Source of the DNA: Ruminococcus sp. | GTDB lineage: Bacteria > Bacillota > Clostridia > Oscillospirales > Ruminococcaceae | Direction: 5' to 3' | Length of the DNA: 53,825 bases | NCBI RefSeq assembly: GCF_024691275.1 | Contig: NZ_JAILNU010000024.1 | Location: 1 to 53,825, forward strand | In this document: one piece after another, positions 34,001 through 41,609 of the stretch | How the letters are laid out: every line of letters starts with the position of its first letter | Position numbering within the stretch: position 1 is the first letter of the stretch | Program-made: the position numbers and the translations under genes | Notes under the pieces: generated by a model | Database searches by the model: none | Told to the model about the DNA's origin: nothing | Seen by the model: the letters and a program-made list of their open reading frames with translations, nothing else

Positions 34001-34479
34001 TAGCCGCATTTCGCCAGTGTGAGCGCAAACTCGGGCAGATTTATCTCCTGCCCCTGTTCAAGCTCGATACCTGCGGCAATAAGAACTCCCACAGGTATAA
34101 CAGGCTGCATGACAGCTTCAATACTTGCACATATCACCGAGCAGCGGTTCTTTGCCGCTTTGATAAGTGCCGAGATGCGCATATGCTCGTACTCATGGTT
34201 CGTGCTGTCAACAGGAGTGAAAACCAGCTCCTTTGACGGGAAAAGTACGGCTTCCTCGCAGCCTGCCATCATGTTGATATCGTCGCAGAGCTTCTTTGCT
34301 TCGGCTTCCGTACCTGTTACCACAAGATTTATCTTGCTGCCGTTGAGGGCGTGTATGAGCTGCGCCCTGTGTATATGGGAAAGACCTGTCACAGAGACAG
34401 GCGATATGTTTTTTTCAACAGCCTCCCGCAGACTTTTAAAGCCTGCAAGCTCACAAAACAGTTTCTTAAAAAGTTCCAT
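31018..34479 (-). CDS. mfd: Transcription-repair coupling factor
   Basis: This 1153-residue ATP-dependent translocase removes stalled RNA polymerase at DNA lesions and recruits UvrA. The order is UvrB-like N-terminus, CarD-like polymerase-interacting domain (about 480-550, with GDLVVHSGHGIGRF), then helicase motifs. These include GDVGFGKTEVALRA (Walker A), IIDEEQRFG (Walker B), the SATPIPRTL motif and the QLRGRVGRS motif VI. The C-terminal domain follows. Length is normal. It starts 18 bases after pth, the common pth-mfd order. Confidence 0.96.
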   Translation of the reverse strand: MELFKKLFCELAGFKSLREAVEKNISPVSVTGLSHIHRAQLIHALNGSKINLVVTGTEAEAKKLCDDINMMAGCEEAVLFPSKELVFTPVDSTNHEYEHMRISALIKAAKNRCSVICASIEAVMQPVIPVGVLIAAGIELEQGQEINLPEFALTLAKCGYQRCEKVEGASQFSIRGSILDVFPVQSDKPVRIELWGDEIDTISEFETDTQRRTDALESVEIYPSGEVLYNNDELADKIEELCKKVRGKHMDAVREHLGADVHRLRAGEILAHSVKYYPLVYGEPSTVFDYIDGVVLFSDYSDVMDNAAGVLTRHNEDVKILLEDGQLCKGLDGYVLELAQIQHIAEKRICLYMSSFMQGGERIDFRRLVSFEAMQTAPWSGEMKQLVEDLDDFKRRGYRMILAAGSDKTLPIIQQDLNEQDIPCDLASDNIEPQSGRVLLMSGSFGGGFEYPENKTVLITQGRSMDSVRRKRRKKKNKAEEIRSLADITEGDLVVHSGHGIGRFIGIRKLEMDGVTKDYITIQYAGTDKLYIPVTQLDMVSKYIGPRDDSGVKLNKLSSGEWQKTRSNVKRAVKDMAHELIALYAKREKSVGFAFYPDDEIQHDFEERFPYVETDDQLQSIAEIKADMERPRPMERLLCGDVGFGKTEVALRAAMKCVLSGKQCAILAPTTVLAFQHYQTALRRFEHFPVNIELLSRYRSPKQQDEIIKKLKQGRIDLIIGTHKIIQKSVVFKDLGLAIIDEEQRFGVAHKEKFKESFTGVDVLMLSATPIPRTLNMAMSGIRDMSVLEEPPQDRYPVQTYVIEYNMGTVIQAIVRELRRGGQVYYIHNRVETIRACASRLQEFLPEARIAVAHGQMSEDEMSDIWEQLVEHEVDILVCTTIIETGVDVPNVNTLIIEDSDRFGLSQLYQLRGRVGRSNRRGYAYFTYQRDKVLTEIATKRLNAMREFTQFGSGFRIALRDLEIRGAGSILGGRQHGHMEAVGYDMYLQLLSEAIAEEKGIQPEKVPECLVDIQIDAHIPEKYISSLNQRIDMYRKIMLVNEDSDKTDLIDELIDRYGDPPKSVVGLIEVSLLRNKAAHLGITEISQKNGAMYFYTEYLVPQQISALQQAYKGRITFNGVGKSYVSVKISPKMRPFDMMRETVEIFFTNREKK

Positions 34480-34497
34480 TATTATCTCCGAAAGGAA

Positions 34498-35124
34498 TTA
34501 CGAATTATATTTGTTCATGGCTTCGTCGGTCTTGCCCTGCACCATGAGCTTTATGCATTCACAGGCATTCTTCACGGACTCGTTCATCTTTTCCGAGTCC
34601 TCCTTGCCGAACTTGCCCAGCACCCACTTTGCAAGGTCGTAGTCGGGGTGAGGCTTCTTGCCAACGCCCATTTTTATGCGCGGATAATCGTCCCTGCCTG
34701 TGAGCTCGCATACACTGCGCAGACCGTTGTGACCGCCGTGGCTGCCCTTGCGGCGTATGCGGAGCTTTCCGCAGTCAAGGGAGATATCATCGCATACAAC
34801 GATAAGGTTCTGAACGTCTATCTTGTAGAACTCCAGCGCCTGAACTATGGCTTCGCCGCTGTTGTTCATGAAGGTAGTAGGCTTCAGGAGCAGACACCGC
34901 TTGCCCTCGATAGTGACCTCAGCGGTCTTGCCCTTGAACTTCAGGCGGTCGATCTTCTCGCCTAACTGCTTTGCAAGCTCGTCAAGCACCATGAAGCCTG
35001 CATTATGGCGTGTATTTTCATATTCCAGACCCGGATTGCCCAGACCTGTTATCACATATTCTATTTTACCTCTTGCCGCAGAAGAATTTGCGGAAATCCT
35101 GTCGAATACATCAAAAATACTCAT
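34498..35124 (-). CDS. pth: Peptidyl-tRNA hydrolase
   Basis: This 208-residue enzyme cleaves peptidyl-tRNAs dropped from ribosomes. All family motifs are present: VITGLGNPGLEYENTRHNAG with the catalytic histidine, KPTTFMNNSGEA, and SHGGHNGLRS. The ATG at 35124, with AAGGAG upstream, adds about 20 residues (MSIFDVFDRISANSSAARGK) before the usual start of the fold. Most bacterial Pth proteins begin near YVITGLG. The extension is not a signal peptide. Confidence 0.94.
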   Translation of the reverse strand: MSIFDVFDRISANSSAARGKIEYVITGLGNPGLEYENTRHNAGFMVLDELAKQLGEKIDRLKFKGKTAEVTIEGKRCLLLKPTTFMNNSGEAIVQALEFYKIDVQNLIVVCDDISLDCGKLRIRRKGSHGGHNGLRSVCELTGRDDYPRIKMGVGKKPHPDYDLAKWVLGKFGKEDSEKMNESVKNACECIKLMVQGKTDEAMNKYNS

Positions 35125-35180
35125 TTATGTTTTCTCCTTACACAAATAAATCTTTATTTAACGACTTTATTATTAAACCC

Positions 35181-35207
35181 AAATTCAGAATTTCTAATTC
35201 CGAATTT
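35181..35207. repeat. AT-rich inverted repeat between two genes
   Basis: AAATTCAGAATT and AATTCCGAATTT pair around TCT with one mismatch, in the 93-base gap before pth. It has no U run, so it is not a standard terminator. It may act as an RNA hairpin or be a small repeat. Confidence 0.45.
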
Positions 35208-35217
35208 CACATTATTG

Positions 35218-35982
35218 TCAGTCCAGCCCTACAAGAGACTCCTCCAGTTCAAGCCCGAATCTTTCGGCAAATCTCCTGCCCCATTCTATCGTTTCCGTAT
35301 CACCGAGAGACTGCGGCATATGCGCGTCACAGCCGATGATCGCCTTATTGCCTACTTTCTGAACGATACTGAAAAAGCGCTCTGACGGGTAGTGCCTGCC
35401 GCCTGCTCTTCCAAGCAGATTTATCTCCAAAGGTATGTCCTTACTTTTCAGGTACTCGCAAAGCCGTGTAAAGTGTTCCTCATACAGCTCGTCGCTTCCC
35501 GTAAAATCAAGGAGATCGGGGTGTGCAAGGTAACGGTAACGACCGCTTTCCATGCCCTCTATAATATGATCCACGTACTCTATGAGCAACCTCTCGTCAG
35601 CAGTAGGAATCCCCATATAAGCGCCCTCATACTCAATATGATTGAAGTGCTGTCCCATTATCATGTAGTCTACAGGATAGTCCGCAAGGAGCTTGTCCTG
35701 TGCCTCGATAAGTTCGGGTATGTACTCCGCTTCAAAACCAATGTATATCTTTATATCAGAAGCATATTCACTTTTCAGGTCTGTGAACGACCTGAAATAG
35801 CCCTCTATTTCATAAGGTCTCATTCTTATCTGCGATACGTAATCATTTCCGTAATCCCACGGGCAGTGGTCGGAGATACCAAGCACCTTGATACCGTTTG
35901 CGATCGCGCTCTCTACATATTCCCTATCTTCACCGCGGGCATGACCGCAGCGGCTTGTATGTGTATGATAATTGGCTAACAT
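35218..35982 (-). CDS. PHP-domain phosphatase (histidinol-phosphatase HisJ-like)
   Basis: This 254-residue protein is a PHP-family metal-dependent phosphoesterase. The metal ligands are visible in NYHTHTSRCGH (about residues 4-14), LGISDHCPW and the later GQHFNHIEY, AHPDLLDF and GCDAHMPQ. It resembles HisJ-type histidinol-phosphatases in length and motif order, but other PHP phosphatases share these and no other his gene is near. The ATG at 35982 follows GGGAG at proper spacing; an earlier frame start overlaps the promoter. Confidence 0.85.
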   Translation of the reverse strand: MLANYHTHTSRCGHARGEDREYVESAIANGIKVLGISDHCPWDYGNDYVSQIRMRPYEIEGYFRSFTDLKSEYASDIKIYIGFEAEYIPELIEAQDKLLADYPVDYMIMGQHFNHIEYEGAYMGIPTADERLLIEYVDHIIEGMESGRYRYLAHPDLLDFTGSDELYEEHFTRLCEYLKSKDIPLEINLLGRAGGRHYPSERFFSIVQKVGNKAIIGCDAHMPQSLGDTETIEWGRRFAERFGLELEESLVGLD

Positions 35983-36006
35983 GAAAAGCTCTCCCTTCAA
36001 ACTATG

Positions 36007-36035
36007 ATTATACCACTTTTCAATGAAAAAAACAA
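36007..36035 (-). promoter_or_regulatory. Promoter of the PHP phosphatase gene
   Basis: On the minus strand TTGTTT (36030-36035) and TATAAT (36007-36012) are 17 bases apart. pth and mfd may also depend on it, since only a 93-base gap separates the phosphatase from pth. Confidence 0.7.
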
Positions 36036-36042
36036 GCACAAA

Positions 36043-36068
36043 AACGGCGCTCCGAATGGAACGCCGTT
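36043..36068 (-). terminator. Intrinsic terminator of the zinc-ribbon protein gene
   Basis: On the minus strand AACGGCGTTCC and GGAGCGCCGTT pair around four bases with one T-G pair, then a T run, directly after the stop at 36074. Confidence 0.78.
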
Positions 36069-36073
36069 ATGTA

Positions 36074-37663
36074 TCAGTTGTTTGGTACTGTCGGTGCAGG
36101 TGCAGCAGCGGCTGCCGCTTTTTTCTCTTTCTTCTTCAGACCGTTTTTAGTCTTTCTGAATACAAATCCTAAAATGAACTCGGCAGCTCCGATAATGCAG
36201 AACATTATCGCAAGCGGAAGAAGAAGGCTCTCGGACAGATAGAACAGTACATTATGTGTAAATGTGAACGCTATTGCCGAACCTACGAACACAGTAAGTC
36301 CTGTAAGGAAGGAGATAACTCCGACTACGGTAAATATGCTGCCGAAGAAACCTGTAACGTGCTTTGCACGCTTGTCCACGATAGCTGCTATCCATATAAG
36401 GAAAAGCAGTACCAGTGCAGCTACGATGCCGATAGTGATGTATGAGAACGCAAAGCTGAGCTTTCCTACATCAAAGCCTGCATTTCTGTTCCATTCCTTT
36501 ATATCCATAGTTTCGGTAAAGTTGTCCTTATCGAGGTTGTGCTGAAGAAGATCATAGTCGTCATCGGTAAGGTCATACTCGAACTCCTTGACTATAGCCT
36601 TCTTGTTTGCCTTGATAAAGTCATTCACAAGATCCTCGGCAGTTATGGAAGGATCTCTGCCTTCGCCGTCGATGATATAATCAAGATAGCCCTCGGCTAC
36701 GCTTCCTGCGTACTCGCGGAAATCGGTATTGAGCATATACCTCTTGAAGCCTTCCTCGTTAGCTGCTCCCTTTGTAGCTGTTCTGAAGCCAAGAGAGTCA
36801 TAGAAGGTCTTTGCGAGCTCCTTGCCGTCAAATTCTGCCGTAAGAGTTGTCTTTGCGTTGAGCTTTTCGGCTCTGCTCCTGATTATGCTGCCATTCGCAC
36901 CTATCTTTACTGCCAGAAGTACACTGAACAGAAGCAGGAATACCATAGTCAGCAGTGATACCAGAGATGCTGCGAATATCCTGCCGCCGCTGACCTTCTT
37001 CTTCGGTCTTGCCTTCTCATCGTTCTGAGCAGGCATAGGCACAGGTACAGGCTCGGGTATCGGTGCAGATGCCTGCGGCTGAACAGGCTCGGGCTCGCGC
37101 GGCATTACAGGCGGCGGAGGAAGTATAACGTCCTGATTATTTGCAGCTGAACCATTGCCGCCGAAATTATTGCTGCTATTCGTCGTGAACTGCTCGGTAG
37201 GAGCTTCATACGAAGTATTCTGAACAGGTATCTTCATGGTGTCGCTGTTGTCATCATAGCCGTTATTTACAGGCTTAGCTTCAACAGGTGCTTCCGCAGG
37301 CTTTTCCTGTGCGGAATGCATCAGAGGCGGAACAGGCTCGGGTTCGGGAACAGGTACGGGCTCGGGAGCTGTCAGAACTTCCGTTACGTCCTCATACTTA
37401 GGCTCAGGCTCGGGGAGCTTTATCTCCTCGGCTGTGCTGAGTATCTCTGTAGGCTCATCGCTGAGCATCTCTGCCTGCTCCTGAGTAAGGCTGAGAGTCT
37501 CCTCATTGTCTGCTATCACTTCTTCAAGGCGAGGGAGGATAGAAGTAGGTTCATCATCTGTATGTACTGTCGGTGCAGTGTCCTCTTTTTCAAGCCGAGC
37601 GCCGCATTCTGTGCAGAATAAAGCGTCCTCGGGCAGCTGGCTGCCGCATTTGTTACAAATCAT
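36074..37663 (-). CDS. Zinc-ribbon membrane protein with Pro/Glu-rich linker
   Basis: This 529-residue protein begins with a zinc ribbon (MICNKCGSQLPEDALFCTEC). About 200 residues rich in Pro, Glu and Thr follow, with repeats such as PEPVPVPEPEPVP, then a first membrane segment near 228-252. An outer alpha-helical domain at about 255-395 is followed by three more membrane segments and a Lys/Ala/Pro tail. Similar zinc-ribbon membrane proteins are common in Ruminococcus with no defined role. The ATG at 37663 follows GGAGG by six bases. It is a single-gene transcript. Confidence 0.78.
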   Translation of the reverse strand: MICNKCGSQLPEDALFCTECGARLEKEDTAPTVHTDDEPTSILPRLEEVIADNEETLSLTQEQAEMLSDEPTEILSTAEEIKLPEPEPKYEDVTEVLTAPEPVPVPEPEPVPPLMHSAQEKPAEAPVEAKPVNNGYDDNSDTMKIPVQNTSYEAPTEQFTTNSSNNFGGNGSAANNQDVILPPPPVMPREPEPVQPQASAPIPEPVPVPMPAQNDEKARPKKKVSGGRIFAASLVSLLTMVFLLLFSVLLAVKIGANGSIIRSRAEKLNAKTTLTAEFDGKELAKTFYDSLGFRTATKGAANEEGFKRYMLNTDFREYAGSVAEGYLDYIIDGEGRDPSITAEDLVNDFIKANKKAIVKEFEYDLTDDDYDLLQHNLDKDNFTETMDIKEWNRNAGFDVGKLSFAFSYITIGIVAALVLLFLIWIAAIVDKRAKHVTGFFGSIFTVVGVISFLTGLTVFVGSAIAFTFTHNVLFYLSESLLLPLAIMFCIIGAAEFILGFVFRKTKNGLKKKEKKAAAAAAPAPTVPNN

Positions 37664-37698
37664 AATATCCCTCCAGTAAATAGGTAAATCATACACTT

Positions 37699-37727
37699 AT
37701 TATAAGGCAAAAGGACAGCCGTGTCAA
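37699..37727 (-). promoter_or_regulatory. Consensus promoter of the zinc-ribbon protein gene
   Basis: On the minus strand perfect TTGACA (37722-37727) and TATAAT (37699-37704) are 17 bases apart. Confidence 0.88.
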
Positions 37728-37800
37728 GTAAAAAAATTGTTACGATACATTTATATAGAAGCTGTTCGTCAGAATACAACATTTTACGTACTATTGCAGC

Positions 37801-37826
37801 AAAAAGCCCTCATGTGAGGGCTTTTT
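37801..37826 (-). terminator. Intrinsic terminator of the dockerin protein gene
   Basis: AAAAAGCCCTC and GAGGGCTTTTT pair around ATGT, just after the stop at 37829. Confidence 0.88.
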
Positions 37827-37828
37827 AC

Positions 37829-39232
37829 TTATTTATTTTCCATAAATTCTTCGAGGAGCTGCGAATTTGCTCTGTCAGTTGAATTTGCAGCGTAATACGC
37901 AAGGATACATGATGCATCTACGGAATCAACGCAGCCGTCGCTGTTTACGTCATACAGGTAGAATTCTTCATCTGTAAGAACCGTATCGCTCGTGGACATC
38001 TTTGTATACATCTGCAAAAGCTTTGATGCGTCGATCGAGTCCGCAACGCCGTCCTTGTTGACATCTCCCTTCATTGCGGCAAACTCAAATTCAGCATCAT
38101 TTTTTTCAGCGAATTTCTCAGCCGAGGAGCTCTTATAGCCAACGATCCTGCCGTCAAAACTGCCTGTTGGCATGAACAGACTTCTTGCGCTGCCGTCTTC
38201 CTGATCCTCTGTGAAGTCCTTGACCGCTTCATTCAGCTTATCGACGTATTCCTTGTATTCAGGGGATCTATTATAATTATCAACGATATTCTGTATATTT
38301 TCCCAGCCGCTGATATTATCGCCAAGTCCTTCAAGGAAGCTTTCAAGTTCACTGATATCAAACTTATGCGGAGTTATTAGTTTATTTGCGAATACAGAAT
38401 TATCATAGAAACGGCAGTCCATAGACTTTACGGTAACAGTTTTCAGATTCTCACAGCCGTAAAACGCGCCTGCTCCGACAAGTTCTACGCTTTTCGGTAT
38501 AACGACCGAAGTTATATCATTGTTCTTATAGCACAGAAAGGCTGCTATCTCGACTGCATCGTCAGGTATGACCAGTTCGCCTGATGCATTCACAACATCA
38601 ATGATAAGATCCTTGAATCTTACAAAGCCGTCTTCGTCAGCTTTAAGAGTTTTATACCACGGTGTATCGCAGAAGGTATACTTGTTCAATACCATTTTAT
38701 GCTCAGGGAAGATGATCTCCGCAAGAGAAGTACAGTCTGCAAAAGCATTTTCCATAACAGTTTCAAAGCAGTCTGGGATAGTTATAGATTCAAGTGCCTT
38801 ACAGCCCTCAAAAGCGCTCTGACGAATGATACCCGTCTTATAGTTCGGATTATTCTCGATAGTTACCGAGCGAAGTGCCGTACAATTCAGAAAGCCCGAG
38901 ATATCCCATACACTTGCAGGGATAACAACAGATTCAAGAGAATCGTTGTTTGCGAAAGCATCGGAAGCTATCGTCTTTACGGGAGCGCCGTCAGCACTGT
39001 CCGGAATAACGACTTCCTTATCTTTACCGCTGTATTTTTCGAGGACAGCTGTCCCGCTTTTTGTGTTGACAACAAAACTGAAGTCGCCTATGACCACTTC
39101 TTTTTTATTATCCGCCCATGATTCATAGCTGAAAGCTGCGAACGACACGGGAGCTTTGCTGTAATTTGGAACTGTTCCGCTAAAAACAGCTGCTGTTGCT
39201 AAAGATGCTGTTAAAATTTTTTTAATGTCCAT
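37829..39232 (-). CDS. Secreted leucine-rich-repeat protein with type I dockerin
   Basis: This 467-residue protein has a signal peptide (MDIKKILTASLATAAVFSGT) and BspA-type LRR_5 repeats from about residue 55 to 285, for example SDAFANNDSLESVVIPASV and GAGAFYGCENLKTVTV. A helical spacer leads to a C-terminal dockerin at about 380-450 with two calcium-binding repeats, GDVNKDGVADSIDASKLLQM and YDVNSDGCVDSVDASCILAY. Dockerins bind cohesin modules, so the protein should join a scaffold or cell-surface complex. No cohesin gene is in the window. AAGGAGG eight bases upstream sets the ATG at 39232. Confidence 0.9.
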   Translation of the reverse strand: MDIKKILTASLATAAVFSGTVPNYSKAPVSFAAFSYESWADNKKEVVIGDFSFVVNTKSGTAVLEKYSGKDKEVVIPDSADGAPVKTIASDAFANNDSLESVVIPASVWDISGFLNCTALRSVTIENNPNYKTGIIRQSAFEGCKALESITIPDCFETVMENAFADCTSLAEIIFPEHKMVLNKYTFCDTPWYKTLKADEDGFVRFKDLIIDVVNASGELVIPDDAVEIAAFLCYKNNDITSVVIPKSVELVGAGAFYGCENLKTVTVKSMDCRFYDNSVFANKLITPHKFDISELESFLEGLGDNISGWENIQNIVDNYNRSPEYKEYVDKLNEAVKDFTEDQEDGSARSLFMPTGSFDGRIVGYKSSSAEKFAEKNDAEFEFAAMKGDVNKDGVADSIDASKLLQMYTKMSTSDTVLTDEEFYLYDVNSDGCVDSVDASCILAYYAANSTDRANSQLLEEFMENK

Positions 39233-39254
39233 AATAGTGACCTCCTTTTGGGGC

Positions 39255-39283
39255 ATTATACCACAGCTGCTTCTCTTTGTCAA
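39255..39283 (-). promoter_or_regulatory. Consensus promoter of the dockerin protein gene
   Basis: On the minus strand perfect TTGACA (39278-39283) and TATAAT (39255-39260) are 17 bases apart, giving a very short leader. Confidence 0.9.
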
Positions 39284-39404
39284 GTTTCAACAAAAATTCC
39301 TCCTGAATTTAAGTCGGTTTGACGCACACATAAATCAGCATAATCGACGCAGCTTCGGGCGTATAATTCTATGCAAAAAATATATGCCAAAAAGCTTTTT
39401 GCAC

Positions 39405-39433
39405 TCGACAAATCAAAAAAAAGGTGGTATAAT
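39405..39433 (+). promoter_or_regulatory. Promoter of metG
   Basis: TCGACA (39405-39410) and TATAAT (39428-39433) are 17 bases apart, giving a leader of about 60 bases. I see no T-box in it. Confidence 0.8.
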
Positions 39434-39498
39434 ATAAGTTACCCCCTTTTCTTTCATTCGGAAACGGGAATTTTTACACTCAGATTGGAGCGATTTTT

Positions 39499-41484
39499 AT
39501 GTCAAAGAAACCCTTTTACATCACTACACCGATTTATTATCCATCGGGCGATCCGCATATCGGTCACTGCTATACAACAGTTGCCTGCGATTCAATTGCC
39601 CGTTACAAGCGAATGCAGGGCTATGACGTAATGTTCCTCACAGGCACTGACGAGCACGGCCTTAAAATAGAGCAGAAAGCTGCCGAAAAAGGAGTTACTC
39701 CAAAGGAGTACGTTGACGTCATCGTTGACAGGTTCAAGAACCTGTGGAAATATATGAACATATCATACGACAGATATATCAGAACCACTGACGACTATCA
39801 CGTAGAAGCCGTTCAGAAGATATTCAAGGCACTTTACGACAAGGGCTATATCTACAAGGGCGAATATTCGGGAAAATATTGTACTCCCTGCGAGAGCTTC
39901 TGGACTGAGTCGCAGCTTGACGAGCACGGCTGCTGTCCCGAGTGTCACAGACCCGTCAAGTTCGCAAAGGAGGAGGCTTACTTCTTCAAGATGTCTCCGT
40001 TTGCAGAGCGTATCGAGAAGCTTCTCCTCGAAACAGACTATCTCCGTCCAAAGACAAGAGCTGTCGAGCTCGTTAACAACTTCATAAAGCCCGGTCTTGA
40101 AGACCTCTGCGTATCGAGAACTTCCTTCACATGGGGCGTTCCCGTATCCTTCGACGAAAAGCACGTCGTATACGTATGGATAGACGCACTCTCCAACTAT
40201 ATCACAGCTCTCGGCTATGAGAACTCCGCACATAACGACTATGAGAAGTACTGGCCTGCCGATGTTCATATGGTAGCTAAGGACATCATGCGTTTCCACG
40301 CTATAATCTGGCCTGCAATGCTCATGGCACTCGACCTGCCTCTGCCTAAGCACCTTGCTGTTCACGGCTGGATCACAATGGCAGGAAAGAACGGCGAGAG
40401 CGAGAAAATGAGCAAGTCCCTCGGCAATGTCGTTGACCCGTTCGTACTCGGTGAGAGATACGGTCAGGACTCTATCAGATACCATATCCTCCGTGAAATG
40501 GCTCTGGGCGCAGACAGCCTTTTCTCCAACGAGATAATGATAAACCGCATAAATTCCGACCTTGCAAACGGCTTCGGAAACCTTGTCTCACGTACCGTTG
40601 CAATGGCTGACAAGTACTTCGGCGGAACTCTCCCCACAGAGCGTGAGAGCGAGCCTATCGACGACGAATTCAAGGCTGCTGTTTCAGGTCTGCGTTCAAC
40701 CGTGGACGGATTTATCGACGAGACCAAGATAAAGCAGGCTCTCGAAGCTATATTTGAGGTAGTTTCACGCGCTAACAAGTACATCGACGAGACCGAACCG
40801 TGGAAGCTGGGCAAGGACGATGCAAAGAAGGCTCGTCTTGCAGCAGTTCTCTACAACCTCCTTGAGGCTATCCGTATGACCTCTGCGCTCCTCGCACCGT
40901 TCATGCCTACAACTATGCCTAAGGTATGGGAGCAGATAGGCGCAGCAGCAGCAGATGTCGAGTACGACAAGCTGGACAAGTTCGATGTACTTCCTGCAAA
41001 CGTAACTGTTCACAAGGGCGAGATACTCTTCCCGAGAATAGACGTTGACAAGGAGATAGACGAGCTCAATGCTATACTCACAAAGAATATGGAAGCTGCA
41101 AAGGCTAAGCTCTCCGCAGCCGAAAAGGCAGAGGCTCCTGCCGAGCCTATCGAGCTGAAGCCCGAAATAACTATCGACGACTTCGCAAAGGTGGAAATAA
41201 GAGTTGCAAAGGTAGTGGCTTGCGAAAAGGTAAAGAAGTCGGACAAGCTCCTGTGCTTGCAGCTCGACGACGGCATGGGCGGCAGACAGGTAGTATCAGG
41301 CATAGCTCAGTACTACGCTCCCGAGGACCTCATCGGAAAGAAGCTCCAGCTCATCGCTAATCTCAAGCCTGTGAAGCTGAGAGGCGTTGACAGCAACGGC
41401 ATGATATGTGCTGCTGATACTCCCGACGGAGTAAAGGTCATCTTCGTTGACGACAGCATACCTGTTGGTTCAAAGATAAGATAA
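39499..41484 (+). CDS. metG: Methionyl-tRNA synthetase
   Basis: This 661-residue enzyme charges tRNAMet. It has the HIGH site in PIYYPSGDPHIGHCYT (about residues 9-24), a zinc knuckle with CTPCESFW and CCPECHRPV near 128-152, and KMSKSLGN near 305. The helical anticodon-binding domain is followed by a C-terminal EMAP/Trbp111 tRNA-binding domain from about 560 (DFAKVEIRVAKVVACEKVKK). GGAGCG precedes the ATG. It stands alone, with its own promoter and terminator. Confidence 0.96.
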   Translation: MSKKPFYITTPIYYPSGDPHIGHCYTTVACDSIARYKRMQGYDVMFLTGTDEHGLKIEQKAAEKGVTPKEYVDVIVDRFKNLWKYMNISYDRYIRTTDDYHVEAVQKIFKALYDKGYIYKGEYSGKYCTPCESFWTESQLDEHGCCPECHRPVKFAKEEAYFFKMSPFAERIEKLLLETDYLRPKTRAVELVNNFIKPGLEDLCVSRTSFTWGVPVSFDEKHVVYVWIDALSNYITALGYENSAHNDYEKYWPADVHMVAKDIMRFHAIIWPAMLMALDLPLPKHLAVHGWITMAGKNGESEKMSKSLGNVVDPFVLGERYGQDSIRYHILREMALGADSLFSNEIMINRINSDLANGFGNLVSRTVAMADKYFGGTLPTERESEPIDDEFKAAVSGLRSTVDGFIDETKIKQALEAIFEVVSRANKYIDETEPWKLGKDDAKKARLAAVLYNLLEAIRMTSALLAPFMPTTMPKVWEQIGAAAADVEYDKLDKFDVLPANVTVHKGEILFPRIDVDKEIDELNAILTKNMEAAKAKLSAAEKAEAPAEPIELKPEITIDDFAKVEIRVAKVVACEKVKKSDKLLCLQLDDGMGGRQVVSGIAQYYAPEDLIGKKLQLIANLKPVKLRGVDSNGMICAADTPDGVKVIFVDDSIPVGSKIR

Positions 41485-41496
41485 ACCGCAAAGATC

Positions 41497-41534
41497 AAAG
41501 CCATAGTATCTGTAACAGGTACTATGGCTTTTCT
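41497..41534 (+). terminator. Intrinsic terminator of metG
   Basis: AAAGCCATAGTA and TACTATGGCTTT pair around 11 bases, followed by T-rich sequence. Confidence 0.85.
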
Positions 41535-41544
41535 TATGCATATT

Positions 41545-41572
41545 AAAAGGGGAGCAAAAATGCTCCCCTTTT
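41545..41572. terminator. Second terminator, serving the convergent minus-strand gene
   Basis: AAAAGGGGAGCA and TGCTCCCCTTTT form a 12-bp stem around four A's; it works in both directions and lies 38 bases after the stop at 41610. Confidence 0.85.
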
Positions 41573-41609
41573 AGTGTTTATAAAACGGTAATTGATATAT
41601 CCTTGCAGA

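Noticed and set aside
39434..39498. A T-box before metG
   Set aside because: The leader is only about 60 bases and contains neither the T-box sequence nor Stem I motifs.
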